From: Candidatus Propionivibrio dominans
Lineage (GTDB): Bacteria; Pseudomonadota; Gammaproteobacteria; Burkholderiales; Rhodocyclaceae
Reading direction: 5' to 3'
Length of the DNA stretch: 64,000 bases
NCBI GenBank assembly: GCA_016709335.1
Contig: JADJNC010000022.1
Coordinates: 30,215-94,214, forward strand
The position numbers and the translations under genes are program-made. The notes under the pieces were generated by a model. The model saw only the letters and a program-made list of their open reading frames with translations, was not told the DNA's origin and did no database searches. Shown here piece after piece: positions 19,270-32,806 of the stretch (position 1 is the stretch's first letter; the number at the start of each line of letters is the position of its first letter).

Positions 19270-20472
19270 TCATACGCGCTCCCCCGGTGGTCCGCGTGGC
19301 AGGGTGCCCGGCAAGAAGGTCTCGATGCAAACCATGTGGCCCTGGCCGCACTTCGGGCAGTCCCGCAACGATTTTCCGGTGAGCCACTGGTAGCGGTCGC
19401 GGTAGTCGAGAGGAGCGTCGGGAACAGGGATGATCGGAGCGGGTTCGGCCAGCAACTCCCGGCATCGTTCAAGTTTGACCGCACGGTAGCGGTTGGCCAG
19501 GAAGCCGTAATGCCGAATCCGTTGAAAACTGCTCGGCAGCACATGAAGCAGAAAGCGGCGAATGAATTCGTCGGCCGCCAACTGCATGACCTTCGGGTGC
19601 GATTCATGGCGGTAATCCTTCCAGCGAAAGCAGACCCGATCATCAGCGAAGTTGATCAGCCGGTTATTGGAAATAGCGACGCGATGCGTGTAGCGACCGA
19701 GATACTCGAGGACCTGCTGGGGTCCGCCAAAGGGAGGTTTGGCGTAAACCACCCACTCGGTTTTCCGCACCGGTGCCAGATAGCGGACGAAGGCCGCCGG
19801 TGCCTGAAGCTCTTCAAGCGCGTGATAAAAGTGCAGGTCGCCGGCATCAAACGCACGCTGCAACTGTTCCAGAAACAGCCGGCGAAACAGTCGTGAAAGC
19901 ACACGCACCGGCAGGAAGAAACCTGGCAGACAGGCAATCCAGCGCTCGCCATCAGCACTCACACCACCGCCCGGGACCAGGCAATGCAGATGCGGGTGGT
20001 GCAACAGATTCTGCCCCCAGGTGTGCAGGATGGCGATGAAGCCGATCTCGGCCCCCAGATGTTTCGGATCGGCGGCGATCGTGCGCAAGGTCTCGGCGGT
20101 GGCGCGAAACAGGAGACCGTAGACCACCGCCTTGTTCTGATACGCAATCGCCGCGACCGCCTCGGGTAGCGTAAAGACCACGTGGAAATACTCCACCGGA
20201 ATGAGATCAGCCTGGCGATCTTCCAGCCATTGCGCACGCACCAGAGACTGACACTTCGGGCAGTGGCGATTTCTGCAACTGTTGAAGGCAATGCGCTGGT
20301 GACCGCAAGCATCACACTGCTCGACGTGTCCGCCCAGCGCAGCAGTTCGGCAGCGCTCAATGGCGTTCATGACGCCGCGTTGCCCACGGCTGAGTGCCGT
20401 AGCGTGCTGCTGACGGTAGAGGGGCCCGGCTTGGTGAAAGATGTCCGCCACCTCGAGCCCGGTGGCACGCAC
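19270..20472 (-). mobile_element. IS91-family transposase (Y2/HUH type), intact
   Basis: About 400 residues from GTG 20472, 8 bases beyond the stop of the upstream recombinase gene; longer in-frame text to 20802 is antisense to that gene and ignored. It has an N-terminal zinc-binding domain (CDACGHQRIAFNSCRNRHCP then KCQ), the HUH motif HHPHLHCLVPGGG, and downstream LEYLGRYTHRVAISNNRL then FRWKDYR, typical of the IS91 rolling-circle transposase. A Cys pair sits near the C-terminus (CPKCGQGHMVC). The pairing with an upstream tyrosine recombinase is common to a subgroup of IS91-like elements. Confidence 0.85.
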
Positions 20473-20480
20473 GTCCGGTC

Positions 20481-21355
20481 TCAGAAATGAGCCGGGGGCG
20501 TCGGTATCGTCGGTGGCGGTTGAACCTGGGGCAACAGGTCGAAGGGGCTGGTCGTGGCGCACACGGTGGTGGTGGCGACTTTCAGGTAGCGCGAGGTGGT
20601 GGCCAGACTGCGATGACCGAGCAGCAACTGGATGGTGCGCACATCGGTGCCGGATTCGAGCAGGTGGGTGGCAAAAGCGTGGCGCAGCGAGTGCGGCGTG
20701 ATCGGCTTGGTGACGCCCGAGGCGCGGTGCGCTTTCTGACAGGCCAGTTCGACGGCACTGCGGGTGATCGGCTGATCGGGCGGATCGCCCGGAAACAGCC
20801 ACTGCGTCGGGTGGGCGGATCGCCAGTAGGTACGCAACGTCTCAAGCAGGCGCGGCGAGAGCATCACCAATCGATCCTTACCGCCTTTACCTTGGTCGAC
20901 ACGGAGCATCGCGCTGGCTGTCGATGTCGGTCACCTTGAGATGGGTGGCTTCGGAAACACGCAAGCCGGCCGCGTAGGCGGTCATCAGAATCGCCCGGTG
21001 CTTGATGCTGTCGATTGACTCCAGGAAGTGCATCACTTCCTCGCGACTGAGAATCACCGGCAACGGAAGGGGCGCTTGGGCATCGGTATCTCGTCAATGG
21101 CCCAAGGACGTTTGAGCGTCACCTTGTAGAGAAAGCGCAACGCGCCGGTGGCCACACTGATACTGCTGGCCGAGAGCTTTCGAGTTTGCGTCAGATGGAG
21201 CTGATAGGCTCGTATTTCTTCCGGCCCCAGTGCTTCCGGTCACGGTGAAAGTGCCTGGCGTAGGCGATGATCTGCTGGATGTACGACGACTGGGTGTTCT
21301 CGGCGAGATTGCGGATGGCCATATCTTCAAGCATCCGCTGGCGTAGTGAGGTCAT
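20481..21355 (-). pseudogene. Tyrosine recombinase upstream of the IS91 transposase, frameshifted
   Basis: Reading across three frame changes (about 21230, 21065 and 20905) gives one XerC/D-like recombinase of about 290 residues. It begins MTSLRQRMLEDMAIRNLAEN, continues EEIRAYQLHLTQTRKLSASS and YAAGLRVSEATHLKV (first Arg), and ends with [18 protein letters not shown] (HxxR) and [16 protein letters not shown] (Tyr). All catalytic residues are present in the joined reading. Each break fits a single-base change, for example a missing C in a C-run near 21065. It could be a decayed gene or sequence error. Confidence 0.7.
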
Positions 21356-21492
21356 GGTCAAGCTCCTTATAGGAATTGAGGGAAGTGCTGCACGCAGCCA
21401 CTTCATCATTCTCCGATCGGGACTCTTTTGTGAATTCGAGACTCCGCCTACGACTGGTAACCCACCATTACCGCGTCAGCGGTTTAGTACAA

Positions 21493-21910
21493 CGACCCCT
21501 ATGCACAGTTTGAAACTATGTGCAGGTAGGCGCTGAATCGCAGTATCTGAGGGCGTTTAGGCCGGCAATGCTGCACATAGTTTTTGGCATGCCGCGTTCC
21601 CAAAACATTTTTTTCCTCGCAATCACCAAGAAACATTCGTCGGCGTCACTCGCATGGAATGTCTCCCGTGTTCATTGCCGTCGCCGTCAATTCGGGGCAT
21701 CTGGCGTAATGGGGTTCCCTTACTTTTTTCACTAACCGGATCGCGTTGAGCCGGTCGCCGTATTGCACGAAATGAATTGCTGCGCTCCCCGACGCCGAAA
21801 CTATGTACAGTTTTACGCTGATAAACTTCGCCCAATGCTAGGCACTACCGAATTTACGATCACTCTACCCAAGAGTGGTGCACATAGTTTCAAACTGTGC
21901 ATAGGGGTCG
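21493..21910. repeat. 418-bp element with 32-bp perfect terminal inverted repeats
   Basis: Bases 21493-21524 and 21879-21910 are perfect reverse complements (32/32). Each arm contains the near-palindrome TGCACAGTTTGAAAC followed by TATGTGCA, and ends outward in the GGGGTCG core. A further palindrome, AAACTATGTACAGTTT, is at 21798-21813. The interior has no convincing gene. It lies upstream of the recombinase gene and could be a non-autonomous element or an array of recombinase sites. Confidence 0.8.
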
Positions 21911-21915
21911 GTAGT
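21898..21915 (+). repeat. Right copy of the 18-bp direct repeat
   Basis: TGCATAGGGGTCGGTAGT matches 8769-8786 in the same orientation with one mismatch. It straddles the outer end of the 32-bp inverted repeat and lies 18 bases before the right boundary repeat. Confidence 0.55.
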
Positions 21916-21932
21916 GTGAGTTCACCTGATCG

Positions 21933-22028
21933 GCAAGCTACCCTTCAACGCGATTTTCGGCTGAACGGCAGGTAACGGGCGCATTGCCGCCCGAGTTTGG
22001 CCCGAGACCAAGGTCGGCTGTGGCCGAG
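21933..22028 (+). repeat. Right copy of ~97-bp inverted repeat bounding the island
   Basis: Partner of 7977-8073 on the opposite strand. The first 44 bases match 43/44 and encode the same GKLPFNAIFG-stop tail, here without the recombinase body. Placement just outside the 32-bp repeat element and 190 bases before the tRNA-Ser gene makes it the apparent right edge of the island. Nothing gene-like is seen between 22029 and 22221, which is AT-rich. Confidence 0.8.
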
Positions 22029-22221
22029 TAGCGGAAGGTGGCGCGAATTTGCCGACTGGCTGCTTTAACTGCAAAACGGACGGTGTAGCACTAAAGAAAA
22101 ATAGGTGATGTCTGGAAGGCGACAGCTTGCCAACCGGATCATCAATTGATAGTTGAATTGATAGTCAACAATTTGTATAAATACAAATGTCCTTTATATA
22201 CAAGGACTTAATTCACTGTAT

Positions 22222-22308
<87 letters not shown>

Positions 22309-22345
22309 CGTCAGGGGCGGAATTTTATCATGAGTCCACCCATTG

Positions 22346-23758
22346 ATGCGCCTCGCACTTCTTATTCTCGCTGTTCTGATTGCTGGCTGCGGTGACAAGG
22401 TCCAGCAGGCAGCCGATCTAACCGGGGAACTCGTTATCCTGACCCGGGTGGGGTCAACCACCTACTCGGTTGATGAAACAGGTGCTGCTACCGGCTTTGA
22501 TTACGAGCTTGCCAGGTTGCTTGCGCAGGAACTCGGATTGAAAAGCCGTATCCTCGTTGCTGCCAGCGACGCCGACATCCTGCATCGGCTGAAGCGCGGT
22601 GAGGGACATCTGGCGGCGGCCTGGCTGACTGCAGTCGGCGATCCGCAAATACGCAGCAGCACGCCTTACTTCCAGAGCCAGAACGTGCTGATCACGCACG
22701 AAGCCTCACTGCCCTTGACCGGTATCGAACAACTGGCTCACAAAACGATCCATGTCGTCGCCGGTTCAAGGCAGGAAACGGCGCTGCTTGCCGTCAGGGA
22801 AAAGGTTCCGGATCTGATCATTGCCGCAGATCACCATCGCAACGAACTGGACCTGATGGAAGGCGTCGCAAAGCAACGCTATGAGGCGACGCTGGTTAAC
22901 AATGCGGAATTCGACATTGGCAGCAACTACTACCCCGAGTTGCAGGACTCGCTGGAAGTCGGACCGGCACGAGCAATTGTCTGGCTTTTCGCGCCGGGCA
23001 TTGACCCGGAATTGATAACCAGGGCAAATACCTTTCTTGAGCAACTGGAGAAGAGCGGCGAGATGGATCGTCTGAAAGACCGTTACTTCGGGCATGTCCA
23101 GCGGCTCACGCAAGCCGACAGCGTGCGTTTTATCGAGCGCATGCGCTCCGTTCTGCCACAGTATCGGGCACTGTTCCATGCGGCGCAGGCCAGGACGGGG
23201 ATCGATTGGCGCCTGCTGGCGGCTCTGGCCTATCAGGAATCCCAGTGGGAACCGCTGGCCACCAGCCCCACCGGCGTACGCGGGATGATGATGCTGACCG
23301 CCGATACCGCCGACCATCTTGGTGTAAGCAACCGTCTTGACCCGGCACAAAGCATTCGCGCCGGAGCGATGTACGTCAGCGACCTGCGCGATACACTCCC
23401 GCCAAGTGTGGGCGAACCCGACCGGCTTTGGCTGGCGCTCGCCGCCTACAATCTCGGCATGGGCCATCTGAATGCCGCGCGCCACATTGCCATCACCAAG
23501 AAGGCCGATCCCGATTCATGGTACGAAATGAAAAAAATACTGCCGCTGCTGGCGCAAGCCCGGTATTACAGCCGGCTGAAATCCGGCATGGGGCGCGGCG
23601 GTGAAGCCGTCACCATGGTCGAGAACATCCGCATCTATACCGACATTCTCAATCGCCACGAAGGCCCCTATCGGCCACTGGACCGAGTTGCCCAGTCAAC
23701 AGCTGGCAATAAAAACCAGCTTCAGCAAAACCTTAACGAAACCCTGGGCAACCAGTAA
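22346..23758 (+). CDS. mltF: Membrane-bound lytic murein transglycosylase F
   Basis: Outer-membrane lipoprotein that cleaves peptidoglycan glycan strands to give 1,6-anhydro ends. ATG 22346 opens a short signal with lipobox LIAGC. Residues ~25-260 are a solute-binding-protein type 3 domain (DYELARLLAQELGLKSRILV), the regulatory module of MltF. Residues ~285-450 are the SLT lysozyme-like domain, with the catalytic glutamate in AALAYQESQWEPLATSPTGV and RGMMMLT, and the AAYNLGMGHL block. About 470 residues, full length. Confidence 0.93.
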   Translation: MRLALLILAVLIAGCGDKVQQAADLTGELVILTRVGSTTYSVDETGAATGFDYELARLLAQELGLKSRILVAASDADILHRLKRGEGHLAAAWLTAVGDPQIRSSTPYFQSQNVLITHEASLPLTGIEQLAHKTIHVVAGSRQETALLAVREKVPDLIIAADHHRNELDLMEGVAKQRYEATLVNNAEFDIGSNYYPELQDSLEVGPARAIVWLFAPGIDPELITRANTFLEQLEKSGEMDRLKDRYFGHVQRLTQADSVRFIERMRSVLPQYRALFHAAQARTGIDWRLLAALAYQESQWEPLATSPTGVRGMMMLTADTADHLGVSNRLDPAQSIRAGAMYVSDLRDTLPPSVGEPDRLWLALAAYNLGMGHLNAARHIAITKKADPDSWYEMKKILPLLAQARYYSRLKSGMGRGGEAVTMVENIRIYTDILNRHEGPYRPLDRVAQSTAGNKNQLQQNLNETLGNQ

Positions 23759-23817
23759 CCAGTCAATGTGAAACAACGTACCGCCAGTTTGCCCCGCAGC
23801 AAATTCTCTTATGGGAC

Positions 23818-23874
23818 ATTATTTTCTTGGTGAATCTTTGTGTTCTTGGTGTCTTGGTGGTGAAGCTTTTTCCA
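23818..23874 (+). repeat. Dispersed CTTGGTG repeat, copy 1
   Basis: Contains TTCTTGGTGAATCTTTGTG then TTCTTGGTGTCTTGGTGGTG and AAG. The same unit recurs at 38913-38966 and, on the other strand, at 38838-38880 and 40246-40285. It sits between the convergent ends of mltF and serS. It resembles the AAGAxACCAAGG-type intergenic repeats found in many proteobacterial genomes. Confidence 0.75.
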
Positions 23875-23912
23875 TGTCTCCAACTGTACCTACGACTTGC
23901 GGCCATCCACAT

Positions 23913-26521
<2,609 letters not shown>

Positions 26522-26538
<17 letters not shown>

Positions 26539-27157
26539 CGACACCAGCGGGCGGCGTAAATCGAAACAGTGCAGGGGCCAGTTGTGGATTGCGTTCGAGA
26601 TGCGCAAAGAAAAGCGTCGTGGTCTGACCAAAGTTGTCGAACAGTTCCATCGCTTTCAGATCGTTTCCGGCAAAGCCCATCTGCAATCTTTCGAAACCGC
26701 TGTCCGGCGATTTCGGAATCGCTTCGAGCCATTCGAGCCCTTCCCGTTCACCGGCTTCGCGCAGGGTGAAATTCTTTTCCAGCGTACTTTTGCCGCCATT
26801 CTTGCCATCACTGTCACCCACCAGCAGCGCTACCGGCGAGCTGCCCAGTGCGGCACCGACTTTCTTTACCGTCACCTGGCGCAGATCCGGATCGTAGATC
26901 CAGACTTTTTCGCCATCGCCGACCAGCAACTGACTGTAGGGCCGCTCGATCTGCCAGCGGAATTTTCCGGGGCGGGAGAACATCATCACGCCGCTTGACT
27001 GCTGTGGCCTTTTTCCATTCTTGGCGACAACAATCTGCGCAAAGTCAGCGCGCACGGTCTTCGTCGTTTCGAGAAAGCGGTGCAGCCTGTCAATGGCACC
27101 GGCATGAGCGACCTGAACAGCCAGCAGACTGATCGCCGCAAAAATAAAACGTCGCAT
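26522..27157 (-). CDS. lolA: Outer-membrane lipoprotein chaperone LolA
   Basis: Periplasmic carrier that receives lipoproteins from LolCDE and hands them to LolB. A 211-residue product with signal peptide [19 protein letters not shown]. Family text includes [48 protein letters not shown] and [12 protein letters not shown]. It follows ftsK with stop and start touching (ATG 27157 next to the ftsK stop) and precedes rarA, the common ftsK-lolA-rarA-serS order of gamma- and betaproteobacteria. Confidence 0.93.
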
Positions 27158-29493
27158 CAGCTTTCTTCCTTGCGCGCAATGACCTCGCGCCCACCACGTC
27201 CATCCATCGCCGACACCAGGCCGGCTTTCTCCATGGCTTCGATCAGGCGTGCCGAGCGGTTGTAGCCGATGCGCAGATGACGCTGAACCAGCGAGATCGA
27301 AGCGCGACGATTCTTGAGAACGATTTCGACAGCCTGATCGTAGAGCGGGTCGGACTCGGCATCGCCAGCCGCATCGCCCTCTCCGTTACCGCCCTCGCTC
27401 TCGCCCTCGTCATCAAGACCGGCGCCGGTCAGCACGCCGTCAACGTAATCCGGCGCACCCGCCCGCTTCAGGTAATCGACCACATGATGGACTTCGTCGT
27501 CGGCGACAAAAGCGCCGTGCACGCGCGTCGGGTAACCGGTACCCGGTGCCAGAAAGAGCATGTCGCCCTGCCCGAGCAAGGCCTCGGCGCCCATCTGGTC
27601 GAGGATGGTGCGCGAATCGATCTTCGACGATACCTGGAATGACATTCGCGTCGGGATGTTGGCCTTGATCAGACCGGTAATCACATCGACCGATGGCCGC
27701 TGCGTCGCCAGAATCAGGTGGATTCCCGACGCGCGGGCCTTCTGGGCGAGGCGCGCGATCAACTGCTCGACCTTCTTGCCGGCAACCATCATCAGATCCG
27801 CCAGTTCGTCGATAACCACCACGATATACGGCATGGAGACCAGTGCTTCGGGCGCTTCCGGCGTCAGCGAGAAGGGATTCGTCAGTTTCTTTCCGGCCTT
27901 CTCGCCGTCCTTGATGCGATGGTTGAGGCCGGCGATATTGCGCACGCCCATCGCCGACATCAGCTTGTAGCGTTTTTCCATTTCGGCGACACACCAGTTG
28001 AGCGCGTTGGCGGCCTGCTTCATGTCCACCACCACCGGCGCCAGCAGATGCGGGATGCCTTCGTAGATCGACAGTTCCAGCATTTTCGGGTCGACCAGGA
28101 TCAGACGCACCTTGTCAGGCTCGGACTTGTAGAGCAAGGACAGAATCATCGCGTTGATGCCGACCGATTTGCCGGAACCGGTCGTACCGGCAACCAGCAG
28201 GTGCGGCATTTTGGCCAGATCGACGACTACCGGATAACCACCGATATCCTTGCCGAGCGTCATCGCCAGCGGCGAGTTCATGTCGTGATAGGCACCGCTC
28301 GAAATAATCTCGGAAAGCCGTACGATCTGCCGTTTGGCATTCGGAAGTTCGAGCGCCATGCAGGATTTTCCGGGAACCGTCTCGACCACGCGGATCGACA
28401 CCATCGACAGCGCACGCGCCATATCTTTCGCCAGATTGACGATCTGCGCGCCCTTCACGCCGACTGCCGGTTCGATTTCGTAACGCGTGATCACCGGGCC
28501 CGGATAAGCGGCCAGCACCCTGACCTGAACGCCAAAGTCAGCCAGCTTGCGCTCGATCAGGCGCGAAGTGTATTCGAGGCTTTCGCTGCTGACCTGATCA
28601 GTCTGAGGCGCTGCCGTTTCGAGCAGATGCAGCGGCGGCAGCAGGCCACCAACTACCGCCTCGGGGAAGAGTGGCACCTGACGCTCGCGCTCGATCCGCT
28701 TCTCGACTTTTACCGGCATCGCTACCGCTGGGGCCGGCTTTTCAATGAAAATCGGCTCTTGGGTTTCAACCCGCCGTTTCTCGTCCTCGACCACCGCCTC
28801 GCGCTCGCGCGCCACCTCACGTCCGATGCGCCGGTCCTGCCAGCGCTCGATCAGGCTGTGCACCGCACCCCAGGCGGCTTCAAAGAGGGCGCCAAAACGT
28901 TCTGCAGCGGTCAGCCACGACATCCCGGAAAAAATGCTCCAGCCGAGTATCAGTGCCGCCAGCAGGGTCAGGGTCGCTCCCGTATAACCAAGAAAACGCA
29001 CAGACAGTTGACCGATCTCGATCCCCAGCATGCCGCCGGGGGCCAGGGGCAACTGTGCCTTGAGCGTGTAGAAGCGCAAGGCTTCCAGCCCGCTGCTGGC
29101 GACAATCAAGACAATGAAACCGGCCAGTGCAATGTAAAGAGGACGCCGATCAGCCGTACGCAGACCGTCCAGGCGACGGTAACCCCACCACACCAGGGCG
29201 ATCAGCAAGACGATCCACCACCATGCTGAAAGACCGAAGACATAAAGCAGCAAATCGGCCAGCCAGGCACCGCCACGACCGGCCGGGTTACGCAGGCTTG
29301 CTCCATGCACGGCATGCGACCAGCCAGGATCGCTGCGCTGGTAGCCCCACAGCGCCAGGCCAAGAAATGCCGCCAGGACGACCAGCGCCAGCCAGCGCGA
29401 TTCCTGCAGGACGAGCGCGATTTTCTCCGGCAGCGGGCTGGGCGCTGCAGAATTGCTGTCAATCCGGCCAGTGGTTTTTTGCAGTGAAGCCAT
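27157..29493 (-). CDS. ftsK: DNA translocase FtsK
   Basis: Septal DNA pump that clears the chromosome during division and activates XerCD at dif. ATG 29493 ([10 protein letters not shown]) is chosen; the open frame extends upstream without family support. It has four N-terminal membrane segments (to residue ~180), a short linker, the RecA-like motor with Walker [17 protein letters not shown] and [18 protein letters not shown], and the gamma winged-helix domain ([20 protein letters not shown] then [17 protein letters not shown]). About 778 residues; the linker is short compared with E. coli FtsK, as usual for this group. Confidence 0.95.
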   Translation of the reverse strand: MASLQKTTGRIDSNSAAPSPLPEKIALVLQESRWLALVVLAAFLGLALWGYQRSDPGWSHAVHGASLRNPAGRGGAWLADLLLYVFGLSAWWWIVLLIALVWWGYRRLDGLRTADRRPLYIALAGFIVLIVASSGLEALRFYTLKAQLPLAPGGMLGIEIGQLSVRFLGYTGATLTLLAALILGWSIFSGMSWLTAAERFGALFEAAWGAVHSLIERWQDRRIGREVAREREAVVEDEKRRVETQEPIFIEKPAPAVAMPVKVEKRIERERQVPLFPEAVVGGLLPPLHLLETAAPQTDQVSSESLEYTSRLIERKLADFGVQVRVLAAYPGPVITRYEIEPAVGVKGAQIVNLAKDMARALSMVSIRVVETVPGKSCMALELPNAKRQIVRLSEIISSGAYHDMNSPLAMTLGKDIGGYPVVVDLAKMPHLLVAGTTGSGKSVGINAMILSLLYKSEPDKVRLILVDPKMLELSIYEGIPHLLAPVVVDMKQAANALNWCVAEMEKRYKLMSAMGVRNIAGLNHRIKDGEKAGKKLTNPFSLTPEAPEALVSMPYIVVVIDELADLMMVAGKKVEQLIARLAQKARASGIHLILATQRPSVDVITGLIKANIPTRMSFQVSSKIDSRTILDQMGAEALLGQGDMLFLAPGTGYPTRVHGAFVADDEVHHVVDYLKRAGAPDYVDGVLTGAGLDDEGESEGGNGEGDAAGDAESDPLYDQAVEIVLKNRRASISLVQRHLRIGYNRSARLIEAMEKAGLVSAMDGRGGREVIARKEES

Positions 29494-29557
29494 CGGTGTC
29501 TGTAGAAGCGGGGAAAAAGAGCGATTATAGCCGGCTGCCGGCAACAAGCGCAGAGGG

Positions 29558-30232
29558 TCAATCCTCGGTAAGGACAATACGTCCCTGTTCGACGCGGATA
29601 TAGCCGCTGCCCTCAAGATCCTTCATCACGCGACTGACCATCTCGCGCGATGCACCAACCATCTTGGCCATATCCTGCTTGGTTACCTTGCGCCGGATCA
29701 CACGCAAACCGTTTTCCTCAACAGAAAAATCGAGGAGCAGTTTGGCGACCCGTCCATAAACGTCCATCAAAGCCAGACTCTCGATCTTTCGGTTCGCCTC
29801 GCGCAGGCGTAACACCAGGCTCTTCATGATATTCAGGCAAAGATCAACGTTACCGGCCAGGACGTTCGTGAAATCGGCCTTGGCAATCACCAGCAGTTCA
29901 CAATTTTCATTGGCGACAACATCGGCCGAGCGCGGCGAGCCGTCGATCAAACCCATCTCGCCAAAGCACTCACCGGAACCGAGAAGCGTCAGGATGACTT
30001 CATTCCCTTCCGCATCCCGATTAAGCACTTTCGCGCTTCCACTCACGATGACAAACAGCGCGTCGGTGCGGTCACCCACAAAGACGATGGTGGTATGACG
30101 CGCCACCTTGCGGCTGACGGCCATTCGCGCAATCTGTTCAAGCTGCGCATCAGGCAGCCCGGCAAACAGGGGTATTTTTTGCAACAGGGTCAGTCCGGCC
30201 CCGGCGTTAGCCTGATGCTTCTTTGCCTGCAT
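29558..30232 (-). CDS. Crp/Fnr-family transcriptional regulator
   Basis: A 224-residue protein. An N-terminal cyclic-nucleotide-binding-like beta-roll ([40 protein letters not shown]) is followed by a dimer helix and a C-terminal winged helix-turn-helix ([20 protein letters not shown] then [10 protein letters not shown]). There is no Fnr-type Cys cluster at the N-terminus, so it is probably not an oxygen-sensing Fnr. The effector is unknown. It lies upstream of ftsK on the same strand and divergent from trxB, with an AT-rich gap between. Confidence 0.85.
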   Translation of the reverse strand: MQAKKHQANAGAGLTLLQKIPLFAGLPDAQLEQIARMAVSRKVARHTTIVFVGDRTDALFVIVSGSAKVLNRDAEGNEVILTLLGSGECFGEMGLIDGSPRSADVVANENCELLVIAKADFTNVLAGNVDLCLNIMKSLVLRLREANRKIESLALMDVYGRVAKLLLDFSVEENGLRVIRRKVTKQDMAKMVGASREMVSRVMKDLEGSGYIRVEQGRIVLTED

Positions 30233-30343
30233 GGATCTCTCTTTTTTGAGTAGTTATTTCAAGGAGTTATGTGAAGATTATATGATACTTCCCGGTTTCT
30301 TCAGCAATTCACCAGCGAATGTATCCTGGATTGGCGGTTATAA

Positions 30344-31336
<993 letters not shown>

Positions 31337-31448
31337 TTCCCATGAAAGTCGAGCGAAGAAAGGGCAGCGCGCTGCCAGCGACTGGCGAAACCCGCCACGC
31401 CCTTCGTGAGAGGCACGGTGGTGAGGGTGAGGGGCATCCAGCGGCACC

Positions 31449-32012
31449 ATGAGCCAGAGGATGCAAGCCACCCCGGAAGAACTCGCCGCCTTTTACGCGG
31501 CCGTCGACGGGGTCACTCCGCTACCAGCGCCTGACCGGATTGCCTTTGAGCCGCCCAAGCCCAGTCCGCGCCCTCGTCAACGCGAACTCGACGAAGCCGC
31601 CGCCATCAGCGAATCGCTGCATGGCCCGTTTGAAATCGACGAGCTGCTGGCCATCGGCGACGACGACTCTTTCGTGCGCAGCGGACTCCAGCGCAGCGTT
31701 CTGCGCGATCTGCGACGCGGCCGCTGGTCGATTCAGAAGCACATCGACCTGCACGGTTTCAACCGGCACGAGGCGCACGATGCGGTTTCACGCTTCCTTG
31801 CCGAAGCGCACAGCGCCGGCAAGCGCTGCATTCGCATCGTGCATGGCCGCGGACACGGCTCCCCCGGACGCGAAGGCATCCTCCGGCAACTCGTAAAAAG
31901 CTGGCTCATCCGGCGCAAGGATGTACTGGCCTTCTGCCCCGCCCCGCCCTGCGACGGCGGCCAGGGCGCGCTATGGGTATTGCTCAAGTCAAGCAATGCC
32001 GTAAAACGATGA
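31449..32012 (+). CDS. Smr-domain protein
   Basis: A 187-residue protein with a C-terminal Smr (small MutS-related) domain: DLHGFNRHEAHDAVSRFL, RCIRIVHGRGHGSPGREG and LRQLVKSWL. The N-terminal ~90 residues are a charged linker (RPRQRELDEAAAISESLHGP). Smr proteins act as nucleases or nucleic-acid binders; the E. coli counterpart SmrA/SmrB family includes the collided-ribosome endonuclease SmrB, which has a similar layout. A GTG start at 31449 is used; ATG 31461 (MQATPEELAAFYAAVDGV) is also possible. Confidence 0.82.
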   Translation: MSQRMQATPEELAAFYAAVDGVTPLPAPDRIAFEPPKPSPRPRQRELDEAAAISESLHGPFEIDELLAIGDDDSFVRSGLQRSVLRDLRRGRWSIQKHIDLHGFNRHEAHDAVSRFLAEAHSAGKRCIRIVHGRGHGSPGREGILRQLVKSWLIRRKDVLAFCPAPPCDGGQGALWVLLKSSNAVKR

Positions 32013-32329
32013 ACCGGTGCAGACGCATTGACGCGAGGCCGGCAGGAAGGGGCTCTTGAGATACTCTGCTCTTGAAGACAATGTTCATGGGCTTCACCAT
32101 GCCGCATGAGAGCCTATGGGAGGCGTACAGGGGAATCAGCCAGGAAATTGTGGCCTGCCCCCTATTGAACACTGTTGAACAGTAAAATTGTTTCCATCAT
32201 GAACGAAAATCGACCTCCACAATCGCCCGCTATTGAACGTTCACAGGCTGGGGAATGTTTTGTGCACGCCGCTAATTGCCTTCGCTTGACCCCTCAACCA
32301 CTTTATCTACGGCCTCGTTAGTCATCGCA
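32013..32329. other. Intergenic, no gene seen
   Basis: About 317 bases downstream of the Smr gene. A frame from 32276 reads into the next small gene but has no coding character before ATG 32330. No terminator with a clear T-run was found. Confidence 0.4.
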
Positions 32330-32581
32330 ATGGAAATTCTATGGATTGTTATTTGGGTATTGGTTGTTTGGTTCATCATTGATCTTGTTCGCGTTCAAGA
32401 CGTAATTGCGCGCATGCCACAGGATGAACAAGATCGATTTTTGGTTGGCACTCCATTGACGCCTGAGACCCGTGAGTTTTTACACCGACGGCTTTATTTC
32501 CCTAATTCTTCCAGACGCTTTTTGTTGGTTCTAGTGCTTGTTTTTGCAATTGGTATTTTTTCCAAGTTGCTCGGGTTGTAA
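32330..32581 (+). CDS. Small membrane protein, unknown
   Basis: An 83-residue protein from ATG 32330 with a membrane helix at each end (MEILWIVIWVLVVWFIIDLV and FLLVLVLVFAIGIFSKLLGL) around a polar middle (MPQDEQDRFLVGTPLTPETR). Codon use is AT-richer than its neighbours, which suggests transfer. No family recognised. Confidence 0.55.
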   Translation: MEILWIVIWVLVVWFIIDLVRVQDVIARMPQDEQDRFLVGTPLTPETREFLHRRLYFPNSSRRFLLVLVLVFAIGIFSKLLGL

Positions 32582-32587
32582 TCGTGG

Positions 32588-32670
32588 CCATTGGGGTCAG
32601 AGTGAATATCCATTCTTGGATTACAGGAGGCAAACCGAAATGAAAAAGAAAATGTCTCTGAACCCAATGG
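32588..32670. repeat. 83-bp mini-element with 15-bp inverted ends (GGGGTCAGAG type)
   Basis: CCATTGGGGTCAGAG (32588-32602) and CTCTGAACCCAATGG (32656-32670) are inverted with 14/15 matches. The GGGGTCAGAG end resembles termini of small palindromic or REP/RAYT-type elements. It lies just upstream of the broken toxin reading frame, so it may mark the insertion or deletion that removed the toxin start. Confidence 0.55.
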
Positions 32671-32681
32671 CACTCAGATAA

Positions 32682-32804
32682 CGAGTGTATTTTATCCGGC
32701 GCGGTGCGGTGCTCTATCTGCTACTGATGGGCGGCGACAAGGCAAGCCAGAAGCGCGACATCAAACGTGCCATGGAAATGGCGCGCCTATTACCCAAGGA
32801 TTAG
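32682..32804 (+). pseudogene. C-terminal remnant of a RelE/HigB-type toxin
   Basis: Starting after an in-frame TAA (32679-32681), the frame reads RVYFIRRGAVLYLLLMGGDK then ASQKRDIKRAMEMARLLPKD and stops at 32804. This is the C-terminal half of the COG3657 class of RelE/ParE addiction toxins, whose usual text is VYFxxxGxxxxLLLxGGDKxSQxxDI. The N-terminal half is missing. The antitoxin gene follows 2 bases later, as in intact modules. Confidence 0.7.
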
Positions 32805-32806
32805 TC

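Noticed and set aside
27718..29229. 503-codon plus-strand open frame antisense to ftsK
   Set aside because: His/Gln/Arg-rich antisense text of a strongly conserved gene.
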